A DNA stretch of 64,000 bases from Tigriopus japonicus (taxonomy: Eukaryota; Arthropoda; Copepoda; Harpacticoida; Harpacticidae), in contig CM021313.1 in assembly GCA_010645155.1 (NCBI GenBank), positions 2,224,974 through 2,288,973 of the forward strand. Direction: 5' to 3'. Positions 12,201-29,860 of this stretch are shown here, piece by piece; the stretch's first letter is position 1, and each line of letters starts with the position of its first letter. The notes under the pieces were generated by a model, which worked only from the letters and a program-made list of their open reading frames with translations, made no database searches and had not been told where the DNA came from. Both the position numbers and the translations under genes were made by a program.

Positions 12201-12577
12201 CCAACAATGCGAACCCTCAGCTCAATGTGTCCCAAGACCGCCTCATTCTTGTTCTTACCCGTTTCGCCTGCCCGTATTTTCCCTTGGGCCATGCTCTGAT
12301 ATGCGTAATGGGCCGGACGAGTGACCTCGGGACTGCCCAGAATAGATCCCATCAGGCTTTGTGTTACATTCAAGGGCATTATGGAAGATCTTCGAGCTTT
12401 GGCGGTGGCGGCGGGGAAGGCAAAATCCGGCTCCATGCCCGTTGGTTCCTGGACCAAGAGTGATCGCCTTTGGAGCAATCGGGAGGATGGGCCTCGACGA
12501 GTAATGGGTGTGAAGAGGAAAGGCGAACTAGTCCCGCCGGCATCATCGCTCGGCATATCCGTTGCTGGATGGCTCAT
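9263..12577 (-). CDS. Nup107: Nuclear pore complex protein Nup107
   Basis: Four minus-strand exons: 12259-12577, 11493-11722, 9682-11426 and 9263-9617. They join in frame to 882 residues, close to the ~925 of vertebrate Nup107. Nup107 is a structural helical-repeat subunit of the Y-shaped Nup107-160 scaffold of the nuclear pore. The N-terminus is disordered and Ser/Pro/Arg-rich, as in other Nup107s. The body is all alpha-helical, with family-typical stretches such as ARERDMRQAQAIVDWLEWNA and LCLRSGLLDLAQDLCVRMGQ. The C-terminus LRRTCLMDVVFLLHSVYHST ... IALADIVASER is the most conserved part. Exon 1 ends at GAAACGG before GTAAGAAC, giving a phase-1 junction. The ATG at 12575-12577 (MSHPATDMPSDD) is the first in a frame open back to 12781, so an upstream non-ATG segment is probably 5' UTR. 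Confidence 0.92.
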
Positions 12578-14563
12578 TATGGATGGATTGGTTGGACACC
12601 GATTTGAACACGCGTTCGACTCGGTCACGAGGAATTCCTGGATTGCGGTGATACACAAACGGATCGTGGTAGGGGACACTGAGGATGAGGACTCCTTAAT
12701 CGCCCCTTTTTCAAGTCGGTTTCGATTGGATAGTGTTTTTTTTGTTTTGTTTTTTGCCAGCTTGCTCAACAGCTGAATCAAAGTTTTCCCGGTCCAAACT
12801 AGCGCTGCCAGAAAACGACTTTCATTGCCATTTAATGCTAAGGTGGCGGCATTCCAAAAATTTCAGTTCTGAGAGAACCTTGATGGCCAGGTGAGCTTTT
12901 CCAGGATCAATAAGTCAATTCAGAGTTTCCAAAGCTCTGAGTTTCATTATTTGTTAGGTCGAGGGAATCAACTTCTGAATCCATTATTTGACTTTTTGAC
13001 GCATTTGAAATCATTTACTTGACTATGAAACGGCTCAGAGTCAATGAGTGAGGTGTTTAAGTGGTTGACAATTTTAAAACCAATAGCAGGTATCACAAAC
13101 ATTGAATTCCAATCACTGAAAACTCGAAGAGGACTTCGAAATGCCAAACCAACTCACTGCCACCTGGCAAGCCTGATCAAAGAACAATTAGCAAAACTCC
13201 ACAAAACCATTGCTTCGTAAAAAAAATAGAGAAACTATGTAATATATGTAACACAAATGTGTTTTGAGCAATGCCCAACCATGGTTTATCTTCTGGTTTT
13301 TGGCCGTTTTAAAAGCATTTAACAATATGGGATTGAAAATATCTGGCCACGCTGATGTTAGAAATATATCTGTGAGTCGAAAAAACTTTAGGACTTCAGA
13401 ACTTTAGGAAAGACAACTTCGCCAGTTGTAGAACTACATTGACGTCACCTTTGAATTCCAGCAAATACAGATTGCAAAGGTTAAAGAGCGCATCCTGACA
13501 CGAAAGTTTGACTTGTTTTTGAACTTATCAGTTTGTACTGGACATACACAGCAGAAATTTTGTATCTCAATACTTCGCATACTTTCTACATCGCCTACTT
13601 GTTAGTGACCAAATTGTTGGTGAAGAAGAAAGAATGTATGAAAATCAAAAGAATAAGTGAGAATGAAAATAAGAATAATGAAAGGAAAGAACAATGGAAA
13701 GTGCAAGGCTTCATTGGGAATGTATTTACTCTACCATTCGTAGCACTAACATCAATCACTATTTTTACTACGCTTATGTATTTCCTGGATAATATGTGTT
13801 TCTTTTTGTTTGTTTCATGTTAAATGTTTGTTTCATTCAAATCTTGTCTATCCTTAACTTTATGACACTTTCCTTTCTTTTGCTAAATTGAGAAATTGGG
13901 ACGAAATATCACATGATTGTACTCTTTGTTTTGCTCCAATACGTGGAAGGGATTAAAACAAAATCTGTATTTGGTTTGCAGCTTAAGCACATTTCCTGAT
14001 TATATTTAGTCACGCTAGTACTAAGAGACCCGGTCTACATTGTAAATTGTTTTGCTTTTTATGGAATTTTTATAACTCTTTGGTGTTTTTTGCTTCATTC
14101 TGTAGCCATTTATAACTTTAAGATTGGTGTTTTTGTAATGCACCATAATGGTTTTGGTTTTTCACAATGGTGTTCAAAAACCCTTACGTCTTAAAGCTTC
14201 CCACCTCCTTTTTGAAGGCCTGAAATTGATCACTCTGATTTGGTTGATCGCCCTTCTTGCCTTCTCCTTTTCCCGTTTTTCGCTTCCTCATATGTAGAGG
14301 GTGACTTATTTTGAAACTGAAGTGCATATTTTAAACTTGTCATAACTTCAAAATGAGGCAAAAATCTTGATGTCCCTAACATTTAAGAATACTTTTTGAT
14401 ACAATAATCAACAATTTGATGTTATCTGCTGCCAATTTCAAATCACCGGGAATGTTCAAGAGGCATTCTTTTTTTAAGGGTGGTTTTAGAAAATTCTCTA
14501 CCTCTACACTCCAAGACATGCGATAAAGGCCGCTTGAGGTCGCTTTTTTCGACTGTCAGTATG
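12578..14563. other. Intergenic, upstream of Nup107
   Basis: AT-rich DNA with no gene I can support. The first 200 bp should hold the Nup107 promoter and 5' UTR. The open frame at 13533-13823 has no recognisable content. Confidence 0.45.
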
Positions 14564-15471
14564 TAGGATCCGGATTTGTACTTGTTTTTTTTTTTTTGGC
14601 CAAAACATTGATTTAAAAATTGATCAAAATCGGAAAATAATTGATCAAAACCATAAAATAATTGACTTTAATTGGGGGAAAGAAAGAAAAATCTGAATAT
14701 TTTGACGTGAAAACATCAGTAAGAAGGTGAAAATTACGTGCTTGAAGTAAAAAATGGAGCCTTCCTTGACAAATTTCAAAGGATAAATCGGGCTTAAAAG
14801 AAGGCGCGCTATCCGTTTTTTTGATAGTAAATGGAAAATATATTATAGTAGACTCACAATGCAGTGAATCCTCTGGCCAGGATAAAAAAACTTCATGGTT
14901 GAAAGGTTTATTGTATTAAAGGAGACATCGTATTGAAGGAATGGGTAAAGATTGAGTCAAAAGATTAACTTTTTGAAATGTCTTCAAATACAGATAAAAC
15001 TTGTTTTTTAAATTGTTTTGAAAACATTTTTTTGTGCAATTGTTTTAGGGTCCTAATTTGTTGGGAGAAAAACCGCCATTCCTTTTGCCAATTCACTTGA
15101 CTAGTTATATTAAGATGGTAGAAATGTTTAAAAAAATCATCAGAGTTATCAAAAGGATTGTTTGTGATTTCGAGAGTGTAGATTGTTTTCAAGAGGTTAA
15201 CTTTTTTCCTTAACTAGTTTGATTTTAGTCAAAAGTTCTTCTGGAAAAGCATAGATGTGGGTTACAGGGACCAACTTGTATTTGATCCTAGATTGTGAAT
15301 GGCAGAGCATGTGAGAAACCACTTTTTCTAAAAATAAAATATATTTTTTAAATGAATAATGTGAAAAAATTAACATTTTCCCCAAAAGCCAAAAAACTTG
15401 AATTCTGCCAAATTTTGCCAAAAAAATGAAAAATTAATTGATCAAGTTTTCGTGTTCAAATCCGGACCCTA
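14564..15471. mobile_element. Probable DNA element bounded by TAGGRTCCGGATTTG inverted ends
   Basis: The left end reads TAGGATCCGGATTTGTACTTG in part and the right end, reverse-complemented, TAGGGTCCGGATTTGAACAC. This is a TIR of about 20 bp, followed on both sides by a T-rich run with TTGGC and TTGATCA motifs. The enclosed 0.9 kb is very AT-rich. Two short minus-strand open frames lie inside (14965-15192 and 15197-15421) with no recognisable domain. The flanks GTCAGTATG and GTCATTGG could be an eroded target duplication, but that is weak. Confidence 0.5.
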
Positions 15472-15796
15472 GTCATTGGTTTAAAAGTTTCTTGTAACCA
15501 ACGAAAGTTTTCTTCATTTTTTTCTTGATTTATGAATACGTACGTGATGTCAACTAATTTCGAAAGACAAGCGTAAAAGAATATTTATTTGAAATCAAAA
15601 ACAAAAAAAAACGTGATTCAATCATGAGGTCATTATTTTCAAAGTTGTCAGGTATGAGATAGAAGATAAGCCTTCAGATGAAAGAGGCACTCTCTATCAA
15701 TACCTGTTTCTTGTAGCTGTTAAAGGAGGCCATTTGATAACAAATATTTTGTAATTATCTCTGTCTGTATCTGTCTACAGCACTCGTAGCGCTGGC

Positions 15797-16250
15797 CAAG
15801 AACCACTAAGCTTCTGTGGACTGGAAATGAATTATTGTCTGAAGAATTATGAATTCCAATTAGAATAAATAAAGTGCATTCCACTGCAAATGTCACACTG
15901 TTAGGTAGACTATACATTTTAGGTTTTAACACGTTCAAATGCTGGAGTCAAAAGTTATACCCTATTGTATCATTTTTTATTTATTTGTGATTTTATGATC
16001 TCTTTAGAACATTGCTTTGAGAAGGTAAAACTTTTCACTCTGGTATTTAATTGAGCTAAATTTGAACTAAATCCATGACTCAATCTCAGCAAGATCTTAT
16101 TTGCAATTATTGTTCATATCTTTGGCAGTCTGCTAAATGACAGTTAAGAGAGTTTTTGTTCTTGTTTGACTTCCCTTGTAGTTGTTCAAGAAAAACCGAA
16201 TGCAGCACTGCAGTGTTGACTAATTAGTGTTTACCAAGTTCAAGGATCTT
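15797..16250 (+). mobile_element. Diverged third copy of the 450-bp foldback element seen at 34882 and 35599
   Basis: The left end CAAGAACCACT...TGGACTGG matches the start of the copy at 34882. Further in, GGAGTCAAAAGTTAT and then TTGAGAAGGTAAAACTTTTC correspond to GGAGACAAAAGTTAT and TTGAGAAGGCATAACTTTTC in the copy at 35599, at similar spacing. The length to the presumed right end (~16250) is also about 450 bp. The right terminus and target duplication are eroded, so the end coordinate is approximate. Confidence 0.5.
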
Positions 16251-16594
16251 GGAAGACCTGGATGCCTCGGCTTTTGGCTAAAGCCGCTTTTCGACGTTTG
16301 GACCAGTCAGTGAAAAATCTAATCAAAGCAAATGTCCACTTGGTTAATCAAAGCTCATTTACTCGATTTAAACTTTGTCGACTGAAATGTATGGTAATGG
16401 GTAGAGCAAGGATAAAAAAGTTAAAAGGTAGAAAATATTATTTTCACACTTTTTTGCCCTCTTTGATAGATTGAACTTTTTTCCATCAAAAACTTTTTTC
16501 TAACTTTTTCAGCCACATCTCGTATCTTGATGAATACGGTTTTTTTTTTTGGTTCCTTTCTTTTTTTTTTTTGCTTTTCAAGCCTAACGATAAT

Positions 16595-16808
16595 AGGTCG
16601 GTTGTTGAGGTAGTTTTGAAGTATAGTAGAAGCACATTTAGAAAATCGAAACAAGCACATGACGCAGAGTAGAAATAATCATGCTCGATTCAGTTTTGCT
16701 ACATAAGTTGCGATTGAAAAACACAACTCATGTGGCGAAACTTGATCAAGCATGATTATTTTTACTCCGTGTCATGCGCTTCTTCCAAACTACCTCAACA
16801 ACCGACCT
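16595..16808. mobile_element. Palindromic MITE with ~100-bp inverted repeats
   Basis: Both ends read AGGTCGGTTGTTGAGGTAGT inward, and homology between arms continues through GAGTARAAATAATCATGCT to the centre, so nearly the whole 214 bp folds back on itself. AAT flanks both ends, a possible 3-bp target duplication. There is no coding capacity. Confidence 0.75.
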
Positions 16809-18236
16809 AATAACTAGGGCCCGGAAATATTTTTTTTACAATTTTTAAGAATTTTAAAAATATTTCTCAATTTTTCCTCGATTTTGAAATGTTTTGGCTG
16901 TTTCAAGGAAAAAGTAAATATTTGAATCAGAAAAAATCTTTCAGGCAAAATTGAGGAAAATAAATAATTGGCCAATGCTCAAGAGGGCTTACCCAAATTG
17001 AATCCAAAATACAAAATCTCTACACAATGGCATTTGTACTGAGATTAGACATTTAAAACCAAAACTACAATCAAACAAGAAAAAAACTGCGCCATCTATT
17101 GAGGCGAATTGAAAATTGTTTTGTTAAATCAATTACATGCAAAGTATGCCTCCAAACACGGCCAAATGCAACAAATTTATCATAAACAATTTTGGAAAAT
17201 CGTTACACACAGATAAAAAGCCAAATAATGGCGTTGTCAAAAAACATGTCTCAAATATCCAGTTTTTTTTTCAAATAGTTAGGGCTTTTGAAAAAAATAT
17301 ATATTGGATATTTTGACACTTTTTTGAAAATATTTTTCTAGGCCATAAAAATAAGGAAAACGTACATGTTTAACCTCTGAAATCTCTTTCACCTCTAATT
17401 TTATTGGCGGTAAATCAAACGATAAAAACATTTGCTATTAGCTTCTGCAAACCTTTCCGACAAACTGAAAATAAATAATTATTTGTGCATGCCATTTTCT
17501 CAAAACAAACTCATTTCTCTGTTACTATTTTTTAAAATCTCTTTCAAAGCAAGTTTTTGAAATAATTTATGATCAATATAAAACAAAATTGTACTATGGA
17601 GATAATGTAATATGCAATATATCCTTGTGATGTCAGATTAGGTTTACACTGAAAAAGCAACCAAACCCCCAGATTAAAAAAAAAAAATTATAACCGTTGC
17701 ATTATTGAACATTTAAATCGTCAAGGTTTAACACAAGGTCACATATTGCAATTGTATATTCTTCACGAAACCTCGCATGAGTATGGATGATAAATATTTT
17801 TGGTTAAACATTTGACATTGTCTTTTTCAGCTTTTTGTCAGATTTCGCCACGCTTATTTTGGGGGAAATATTTCGGAATACAAGTATTTCTGTTGAGCAT
17901 GCAAGTTAGATAAAACGAATATTTAAAGCTAGTCGTTAGTAATCGCAACAATTCCTTTCTCATCTGCACAACCAAGGATGACTCTACGAAGGATTCACTT
18001 CAAGGTCGAAGGACCTACAGCTTAGGGCCGACACCGGCAATTTAGGACATGCGATGACTGCCTTTGATTTAATAAATTTTGATTATTTTGCTAATAACAT
18101 TCGTTTTTGAGTGAACGGCGGAACATAACAACATTTTAACAATGGCAAATAACCAGAGAAATGACGTGTGTTCAAGTGAATGGTTGTATTTTATAACATT
18201 TCAAGGAGAGTAAAAGTCATGTTACACTCCAGTAGA
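16809..18236. other. Intergenic, AT-rich
   Basis: About 1.4 kb of very AT-rich DNA with poly-A and poly-T runs. I see no gene and no clear repeat boundary. Confidence 0.4.
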
Positions 18237-18605
18237 AGTCTAACGTACGCTTATAATTTTCTTGTCCCTCATGGTGAAAGTGCGTCTCAGGAGCCCCATC
18301 ATTCCCCTCGCCCGCATGACGGTATCAGCATAGTGCTCACGGAATTTTATGTTCTGATCGAATATGATACTAAGGCTTGTTTTCATGTCTATGCTCTCAA
18401 ATTCCTGGCCTTTCAGGATATCCTTGGGAGTGGTTTTTGGTCTCTTTCCAAACCTCATCATCTTACACTTATCCACATTGAAGGTCATTTGAGGCCCAAT
18501 CTTCTGCAGAGTTCAAGGCACTTTGGGCTCATTTCTCGTCTTGAGGTTGCAAGATAATGCCGATGATCTTCAAATCATCCGCAAATTTTAGCATCTTTGT
18601 GGATG
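18237..18605 (-). pseudogene. LINE reverse transcriptase fragment, degenerate
   Basis: On the minus strand 18590-18574 encodes KFADDLKIIG, a non-LTR reverse transcriptase catalytic box (FADD at 18574-18585). This is followed by a helical linker and then MTFNVDKCKMMRFGK, the usual downstream motif, and FDQNIKFREHY with RGMMGLLRRTF. These fit the palm-to-thumb region of CR1/Jockey-like LINEs. A stop codon after PQDEK and a one-base shift before MTFNV break the frame, so the copy is dead. No endonuclease or 3' end is attached. Confidence 0.7.
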
Positions 18606-21600
18606 TAGCCCAATCCAGCCATGAAGGCGCTCTCTTGTGGTTGGCTAACCATTGATGTCTTGTGTTGACTGGTCTTCTCATAATTGATCTTTCTCAAAGT
18701 TGTAGGACTTCAGCTAAAAGTAGTCTGTCTCTGTATCTGAGGGTTGCCACTTCAATTCCACGTGCTTGTCCTTGTCTAATAGGTGATGATTCCATTGCTT
18801 TTTCCCATTCATTTTCATGTTGAATCACCACACCAAAGTTTGTAGTAGTGACAAGAGAAAACCAATATTCCCTGAATCCTTTTCTTGTCCATCTATCTAT
18901 CCATTGAATGATCTGAGAGAAAGATGAAATGCTCAAAAGCACGCTGAACAAACACATAAGTGACGCAAATGACTTTGAGTAGTTCTCATCAATGGAGAAT
19001 ACTATGTTCTTTGATTGGAAGAAAGAATGAAGGATGAAGTCAAGCTTTCTTTGGAGGGTCACACACGACCCATCCAAATTTTCTTTCTCAATCAGCACGA
19101 CTGGATTTCTTTGTGCACTAAAACACTAGAATGTGACACTTGGAGATGGCAAGATAACCAGAATGATCGGTAAATCCACAAGGTTTTTAGCGTGACATCT
19201 TCTTCGAAGCTCAATTCACAATGGTCGCACGTTTCTCAAGGTGACCAAATTGATTAGGGTTGCTTCATAACCCAAATTGACCACTTCTATCCAACATTGA
19301 ACAACCCTCTTCAAAAATAGTTCAAAGACCACTGTCAAAAACTGGCTTAAAATATTGAGTTAAAAGAAGACAAAAAGAACACAATTTCTGTTTTAAAGAA
19401 GATAAGAAATGTTGCCCCTCTCATTGAACCTCTCGTTCAAGTGGTCACCCTGCCAAACGAACAAACACTGACACCACATGGAGAATTCTCAAACTAAACC
19501 AGGGTTGCCATGGGCAAAAGAAACGATATTATAATAGATTATTGATTCAAGTAAATCTTTTAATAACTTCAAAGTTTCAAATCGTTTTTCAAAATCCAAT
19601 GTAATGAGCTTTGCTTATGAAAAGAAATGAATAGATTGTAATAACATGTTTGAGTGGCGTCCCTGACTGAATTCTCTTTTCCTCGCAAATGAATGTTGAG
19701 CTTCTCTCAACCTAGAATTAATGACGTATCAGTGATGATCCAACGCAAGGTGGATTGATGACGTCATAGACACTGCTCTGAAATTCGTCCTGTAGTACAG
19801 GGGTTCTTGGCACAACTCAAAGTTGGGATAGCAATGGTTGACATTTTTCGAGAAAAATATGATTTATTGCTTTTTTCTAAAATTTCCTTCTGAAATTGAA
19901 TAACAAACGAATTATTTAATTGAAGGTTTCCATTTCCTCCTTTGATTTTCAAATTGTTTTGCAATACGACTCAACAAAAATAATCCATGCCATTGGACTT
20001 AGATATTACATTTTTTGAAAATTTGACTGCTGAAAATTCAGACAATTTTTGGCAAGCTATTAACCCTATCGGGTCCGCAGTATGATAATATGATACGGTA
20101 ATCCCCCTTATAGAACAATCAAATTAATCAGTCTGTCAATTGTGATTTCAGGTTGATTCTATTTTTTGCACTCATCTAGAGATGCTCCAGCGGTGATTCC
20201 ACATACTCGGTAGCAGCAAGCAACACCTAGCCTCAAGGTGATCCCCATTTTTGAATCACTCACATGGCTGGGAAGGTGGAATAAAAATTATAAATGATAA
20301 CCGGCAACGACTGACGCCATTGCAACCAACAAGTCGACGAGCATGGCGCAATTTCAGACCCCATGATTTGCACAATTAACGTTCGGATTAGGGTTAGGCC
20401 CATCATAGGTGCCAAGTAAGATTTTTTGGTGCCACTTTAGGGTTACAGTGTTGGATAATATTAGCTCTTCAAGTAGTTGAATTGAAGGGTAAACTTTTTA
20501 CATCCGTGAGTTTCTGTTTCATCCAAGTGTTGTGAATATGGAATTTCCTCAATTCAATAATTGTGTTATGCCAAAGCTGGCCTTTGTTCAAAAATACCAG
20601 CATAAAGTGTGTTATAGTGAGAAGAGTCATCAGTAGAGCGACGATTAAAAAGTTTTAACTTAAACTTTATAAAACCTTGTTTGCCCATTTTGTCCCAAAT
20701 TTTTTTTGAGGGATTCTATTTATTTTTGACTTAATTTTGCATCATCTAGAAATCTTAAGAGGAAAAACCCGTTTTTGCGTTTTCTATACCTAAAAACTTT
20801 TCTTGAAATTTAAATCCAAACTATTTTTTCCTAGATAAAAGAACGAGTCCCAAATAGTTTGACCTTAAATTGAGAACCAAAAAGCTACTGGCAGCAAAAA
20901 CAGACAGAATATATAAATTTGACCATTTTATCGAAAAAACTGTTTCTGATCATTTTTGGCTTAAAACGATTTTTCAACCAAAATACCATTTATTTTATTT
21001 CGGCAAATTCTAGCCTAACCACGTTTTTGGCCAATCCTGGCTAAAATCGGTTTCGGCCAATTGCAGCTATAAATGGCTGATATTTTACCTCTTTTTGCCT
21101 TTTTTTGTTTCAACATTTTTCCCCCTTCTGCAATCATTAAAGTAAGATATTAAACTTAGCTTTTTCGGTTGAACATTGCAGTTTTTTATTGCTTAAATAT
21201 TTTCCTCGCTTTCCTGAAAATGGCCGCAACTGGTCGTTAATGGCCAGATTCATGCCATCTTTTGAACTCAATAAATTCGGCAACTATGATGGATAGCGAG
21301 ATTCTTCATTCAATGGGGGCGAGAGGAAACGTACAGCGAGACCTCTTAAGGTGCCTGATAAACGTAGGATGATAGGTGCTTCTTCGTTTGAAGTCATGCC
21401 AGTAACGTACGAAGCCGCGACAAAGATCGAGGGGCTCGTCCGCCCTTAATATTCACTGTGAACCACGAGTATTGGTTTGCCACACGTGGTTTTTCAGTGT
21501 TCAATCCGGACTCAATCCTTCATTTGAACCGAAATCCCCGGACATCAGAAACTCTTGAACATTCGTTCCCCTTCACCTCCCGTTCACAATCCCACCTAAC

Positions 21601-22055
21601 CCCGTCTTCGCCCATTACCCCATTCATCATTCATCCATCGTCTGTCTGGGCTCGATTCATCGCGTGGCACGTCCGGTGGGCGTCTTCCGAGCCTAAAGTT
21701 TTCGTCTTGTCTTCGGTCACCCTGAAGGACGGGGTCCTCCTTGACTGACTGACTGACTGACTGATTCTTCTTGCTTAGCTTATCAAACAACAGTCTGAGC
21801 CAATGAGCTAACGAGGCTTCCGTTCCGCAAGAATCTCGTCGGCGATCCATTTTTGGGGGCAACCATGTCAGTATCCATCATCGACCCGTTGAACCGTGGA
21901 AACATGTCTTGAGAAGCTGGCCTAAAATCAAAGGAGGATCATCGTCATCAGTCATCACCAATCCTCTTGGCTCTTGATCTAAAGGGGCAGCATCATTGGT
22001 CATCCTTATTCTCATTTTCCTCTTCTTCTTGTTCCTCCTCTTCCTGATCATCATC
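18606..22055. other. Intergenic, upstream of the ABCC transporter
   Basis: About 3.4 kb. Up to ~21.2 kb the DNA is AT-rich with no supported gene. From ~21.3 kb GC content rises toward the transporter start and probably holds its promoter and 5' UTR, including a (GACT)n run at 21743-21763. An open frame at 18694-19098 on the minus strand has no recognisable domain and is not called. Confidence 0.4.
21743..21763. repeat. (GACT)5 microsatellite
   Basis: Five perfect tandem GACT units about 290 bp upstream of the ABC transporter start codon. Confidence 0.9.
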
Positions 22056-27167
<5,112 letters not shown>

Positions 27168-27775
27168 CGAAATTGTCGAAGGGAACTTGCATATGACTAG
27201 GGAAATATGAAGAATTAGTTTGGTAACTGTTATCGTTTGAAAAGTTGGTTGTGTATTAATGTATGTCAACGATGGTTGAACCCTCCCTTCATGGGTGTCT
27301 CCAGGAGTTTCCATGGCCCCGACCGATCCACTTCATCGTACTTAAAACTGAATAACTTGTACAGAATATGACACTTTCCCCAAGGAAGAGATAATTTAAA
27401 GAAACGACATCACCTCGTCGTGACCGCTCGACGACCTTTTCTTCTTTTGAACACGAATTCGACGTTAACAAAGGACTCGACTGTATTCATAGTTGTGAAT
27501 GAAGTTATCATATTATAGCATTATTATTGTGGTGGTAGCCAGAAATTGAAAATGAGGGAGGGGAGTAATTGTAGTTTGTGGGACAGTCCATATAGTTGTC
27601 GCTTCATGTCTTTGGAGAATGCCACTGTATCGTCAGACGCGTGTATAAACTTCTCATCGGTCACGTTTAACCTTCACGTGCCCGGATGAAAGAGAAACCC
27701 AGGGCCCGTACAAAGACCCTGATCACCGGCCTCACTGGGGGCTCAATTCCGGCGTTGCCTTTTAATGGTAAACAG
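27168..27775 (+). other. 3' flank of ABCC gene up to the assembly gap
   Basis: Contains the transporter 3' UTR and flank. No canonical AATAAA was found within 600 bp of the stop. There is no other coding region. Confidence 0.5.
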
Positions 27776-28406
27776 NNNNNNNNNNNNNNNNNNNNNNNNN
27801 NNNNNNNNNNNNNNNNNNNNNNNNNNNNNNNNNNNNNNNNNNNNNNNNNNNNNNNNNNNNNNNNNNNNNNNNNNNNNNNNNNNNNNNNNNNNNNNNNNNN
27901 NNNNNNNNNNNNNNNNNNNNNNNNNNNNNNNNNNNNNNNNNNNNNNNNNNNNNNNNNNNNNNNNNNNNNNNNNNNNNNNNNNNNNNNNNNNNNNNNNNNN
28001 NNNNNNNNNNNNNNNNNNNNNNNNNNNNNNNNNNNNNNNNNNNNNNNNNNNNNNNNNNNNNNNNNNNNNNNNNNNNNNNNNNNNNNNNNNNNNNNNNNNN
28101 NNNNNNNNNNNNNNNNNNNNNNNNNNNNNNNNNNNNNNNNNNNNNNNNNNNNNNNNNNNNNNNNNNNNNNNNNNNNNNNNNNNNNNNNNNNNNNNNNNNN
28201 NNNNNNNNNNNNNNNNNNNNNNNNNNNNNNNNNNNNNNNNNNNNNNNNNNNNNNNNNNNNNNNNNNNNNNNNNNNNNNNNNNNNNNNNNNNNNNNNNNNN
28301 NNNNNNNNNNNNNNNNNNNNNNNNNNNNNNNNNNNNNNNNNNNNNNNNNNNNNNNNNNNNNNNNNNNNNNNNNNNNNNNNNNNNNNNNNNNNNNNNNNNN
28401 NNNNNN
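27776..28406. other. Assembly gap (631 N)
   Basis: A run of unknown bases. Any frame drawn across it is meaningless. Confidence 1.
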
Positions 28407-29860
28407 TTTTCCGCCCACAACGAGGGGGTAATCACGGGCAACGAGGGAGGGTCAATGCAATGAAAAGCCACACCCCACTCGTCCAGCGGGCTCGAGAGTG
28501 AGAGAGAGGAGGAGGAGGCGGTTCACCACACGGGCGAATTAGATCATTGAAAGGCGTGTCGAAGTTTCCGGTAATTTCGGGATTGATCCTGGAAAGGAAC
28601 CTTCGAATTGCGCTCCTTCGATCCCCCACGGAAATGGCGAGGCCTTCGTTTGGAGCCACCCAGAAGCTTATCAACGAGGATGAGATCGCTCGAATCGGGA
28701 TCAATCCGAGGATATGGACCACGAGAAACGGGACGAACGGGAGGGTCCAAAGCACACACTCACTCAGACAGAAGCGAGGAGGAGGAGAAGGATGGCCTTT
28801 CAAGATCCAAGATTGGTTCGTCGTCGTCGTTGATGAAGAAGAAGAAGATGAAGATGAAGGAGAAGGAGGGAGGCCAGTTACGATTCACGACCCAACCAAC
28901 GACTGAAACTAAAGCAAGCACGACCCTTCTCGCCTTGCCTGAGTCTTTCTTCTCGATTCTAGACTGAGGGAGGGCTGAGCGACGTTGTTGCGAGAATGTT
29001 TCAAAGCGTTTCTGCCAAACGCTGGCCAATTTCTACAAAACTTGAGACACCCGAACTAGAAAACCGCAAACCAATTGTAACCAATTTCCATTCACACTTT
29101 TTCGTTAAAACTTCGTCACACTGACACACTTGACTTTCCGTTACTTTTCTTTCTCCGTCATATCACCTAAAAACGCTAATATCACCTAGGAATAACGGTG
29201 AAAATGGCCATTTATTTGGATTGGTTAAATAATATTTGATTCAAAAACCCATGAATCAATTATACTGGACAAACCTTTCGGTTTTAGTGAGAGCCATTCA
29301 CGCATGACGCATGCATACACATTATAAATTGAAACGAGTCAGAGCAACCATTACAGGCGAGAGATTATACGGGAAAATAACAAAAACCCACTTTTGCACA
29401 ATATGACATTCTAACATGACATTCATCAGTGTTTTGAAAGGATTGTTCATTTAAACAAAACTTGCCGGAAGTTGAAATTTAAACCTCAGCTAAAGATAAA
29501 ACATAGTTATGATAGGCGAGGGGGAAAAAAAGTCATGATTAATTTTATACAAAAGTGGCAGCAACAATACATTATCTGGCAACTGTTTTCAAAGATCGAG
29601 AATGAGGAACTCCACAGCTGCTCGCTGCTTTGAACAGCTGGGCTGGACCGTAAAATGACGGAGACGACGTTTTTTCATCAGGGTGACCATCAAAATGGCA
29701 GCGCTGGCCAAGCTACTTTGGTATGATCAGCCCGAAAGAAAAGAGTCAAAAGTGGACACCTTATTGATAGACGAACTGGTTAATTGATGCCAGGTGGCAG
29801 TTTTTTTTGCAGGGGGGATCGAGGTTGGACTTCTGAAATGTCAGTCGGCTCCGTCTCCGT
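28407..29860. other. GC-rich region right of gap, then AT-rich intergenic DNA
   Basis: 28407-29030 is GC-rich with purine-rich simple sequence (GAG/GGA runs at ~28497-28520, GAA/GAT triplets at ~28828-28870). Its texture resembles the promoter/5' UTR stretches upstream of PKA-RII and ABCC. No coding exon is recognisable. It then drops to AT-rich DNA with no feature I can name. Confidence 0.4.

Noticed and set aside
13533..13823. 96-codon plus-strand frame with hydrophobic segments
   Set aside because: AT-driven Lys/Asn/Phe composition, poor start context and no conservation visible.
18694..19098. 134-codon minus-strand frame
   Set aside because: No ATG at its start and no domain I recognise; flanked by transposon debris. 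It may be part of an unknown repeat, but I cannot support a gene.
27686..28501. Long open frames across the N run on both strands
   Set aside because: They exist only because unknown bases contain no stop codons.
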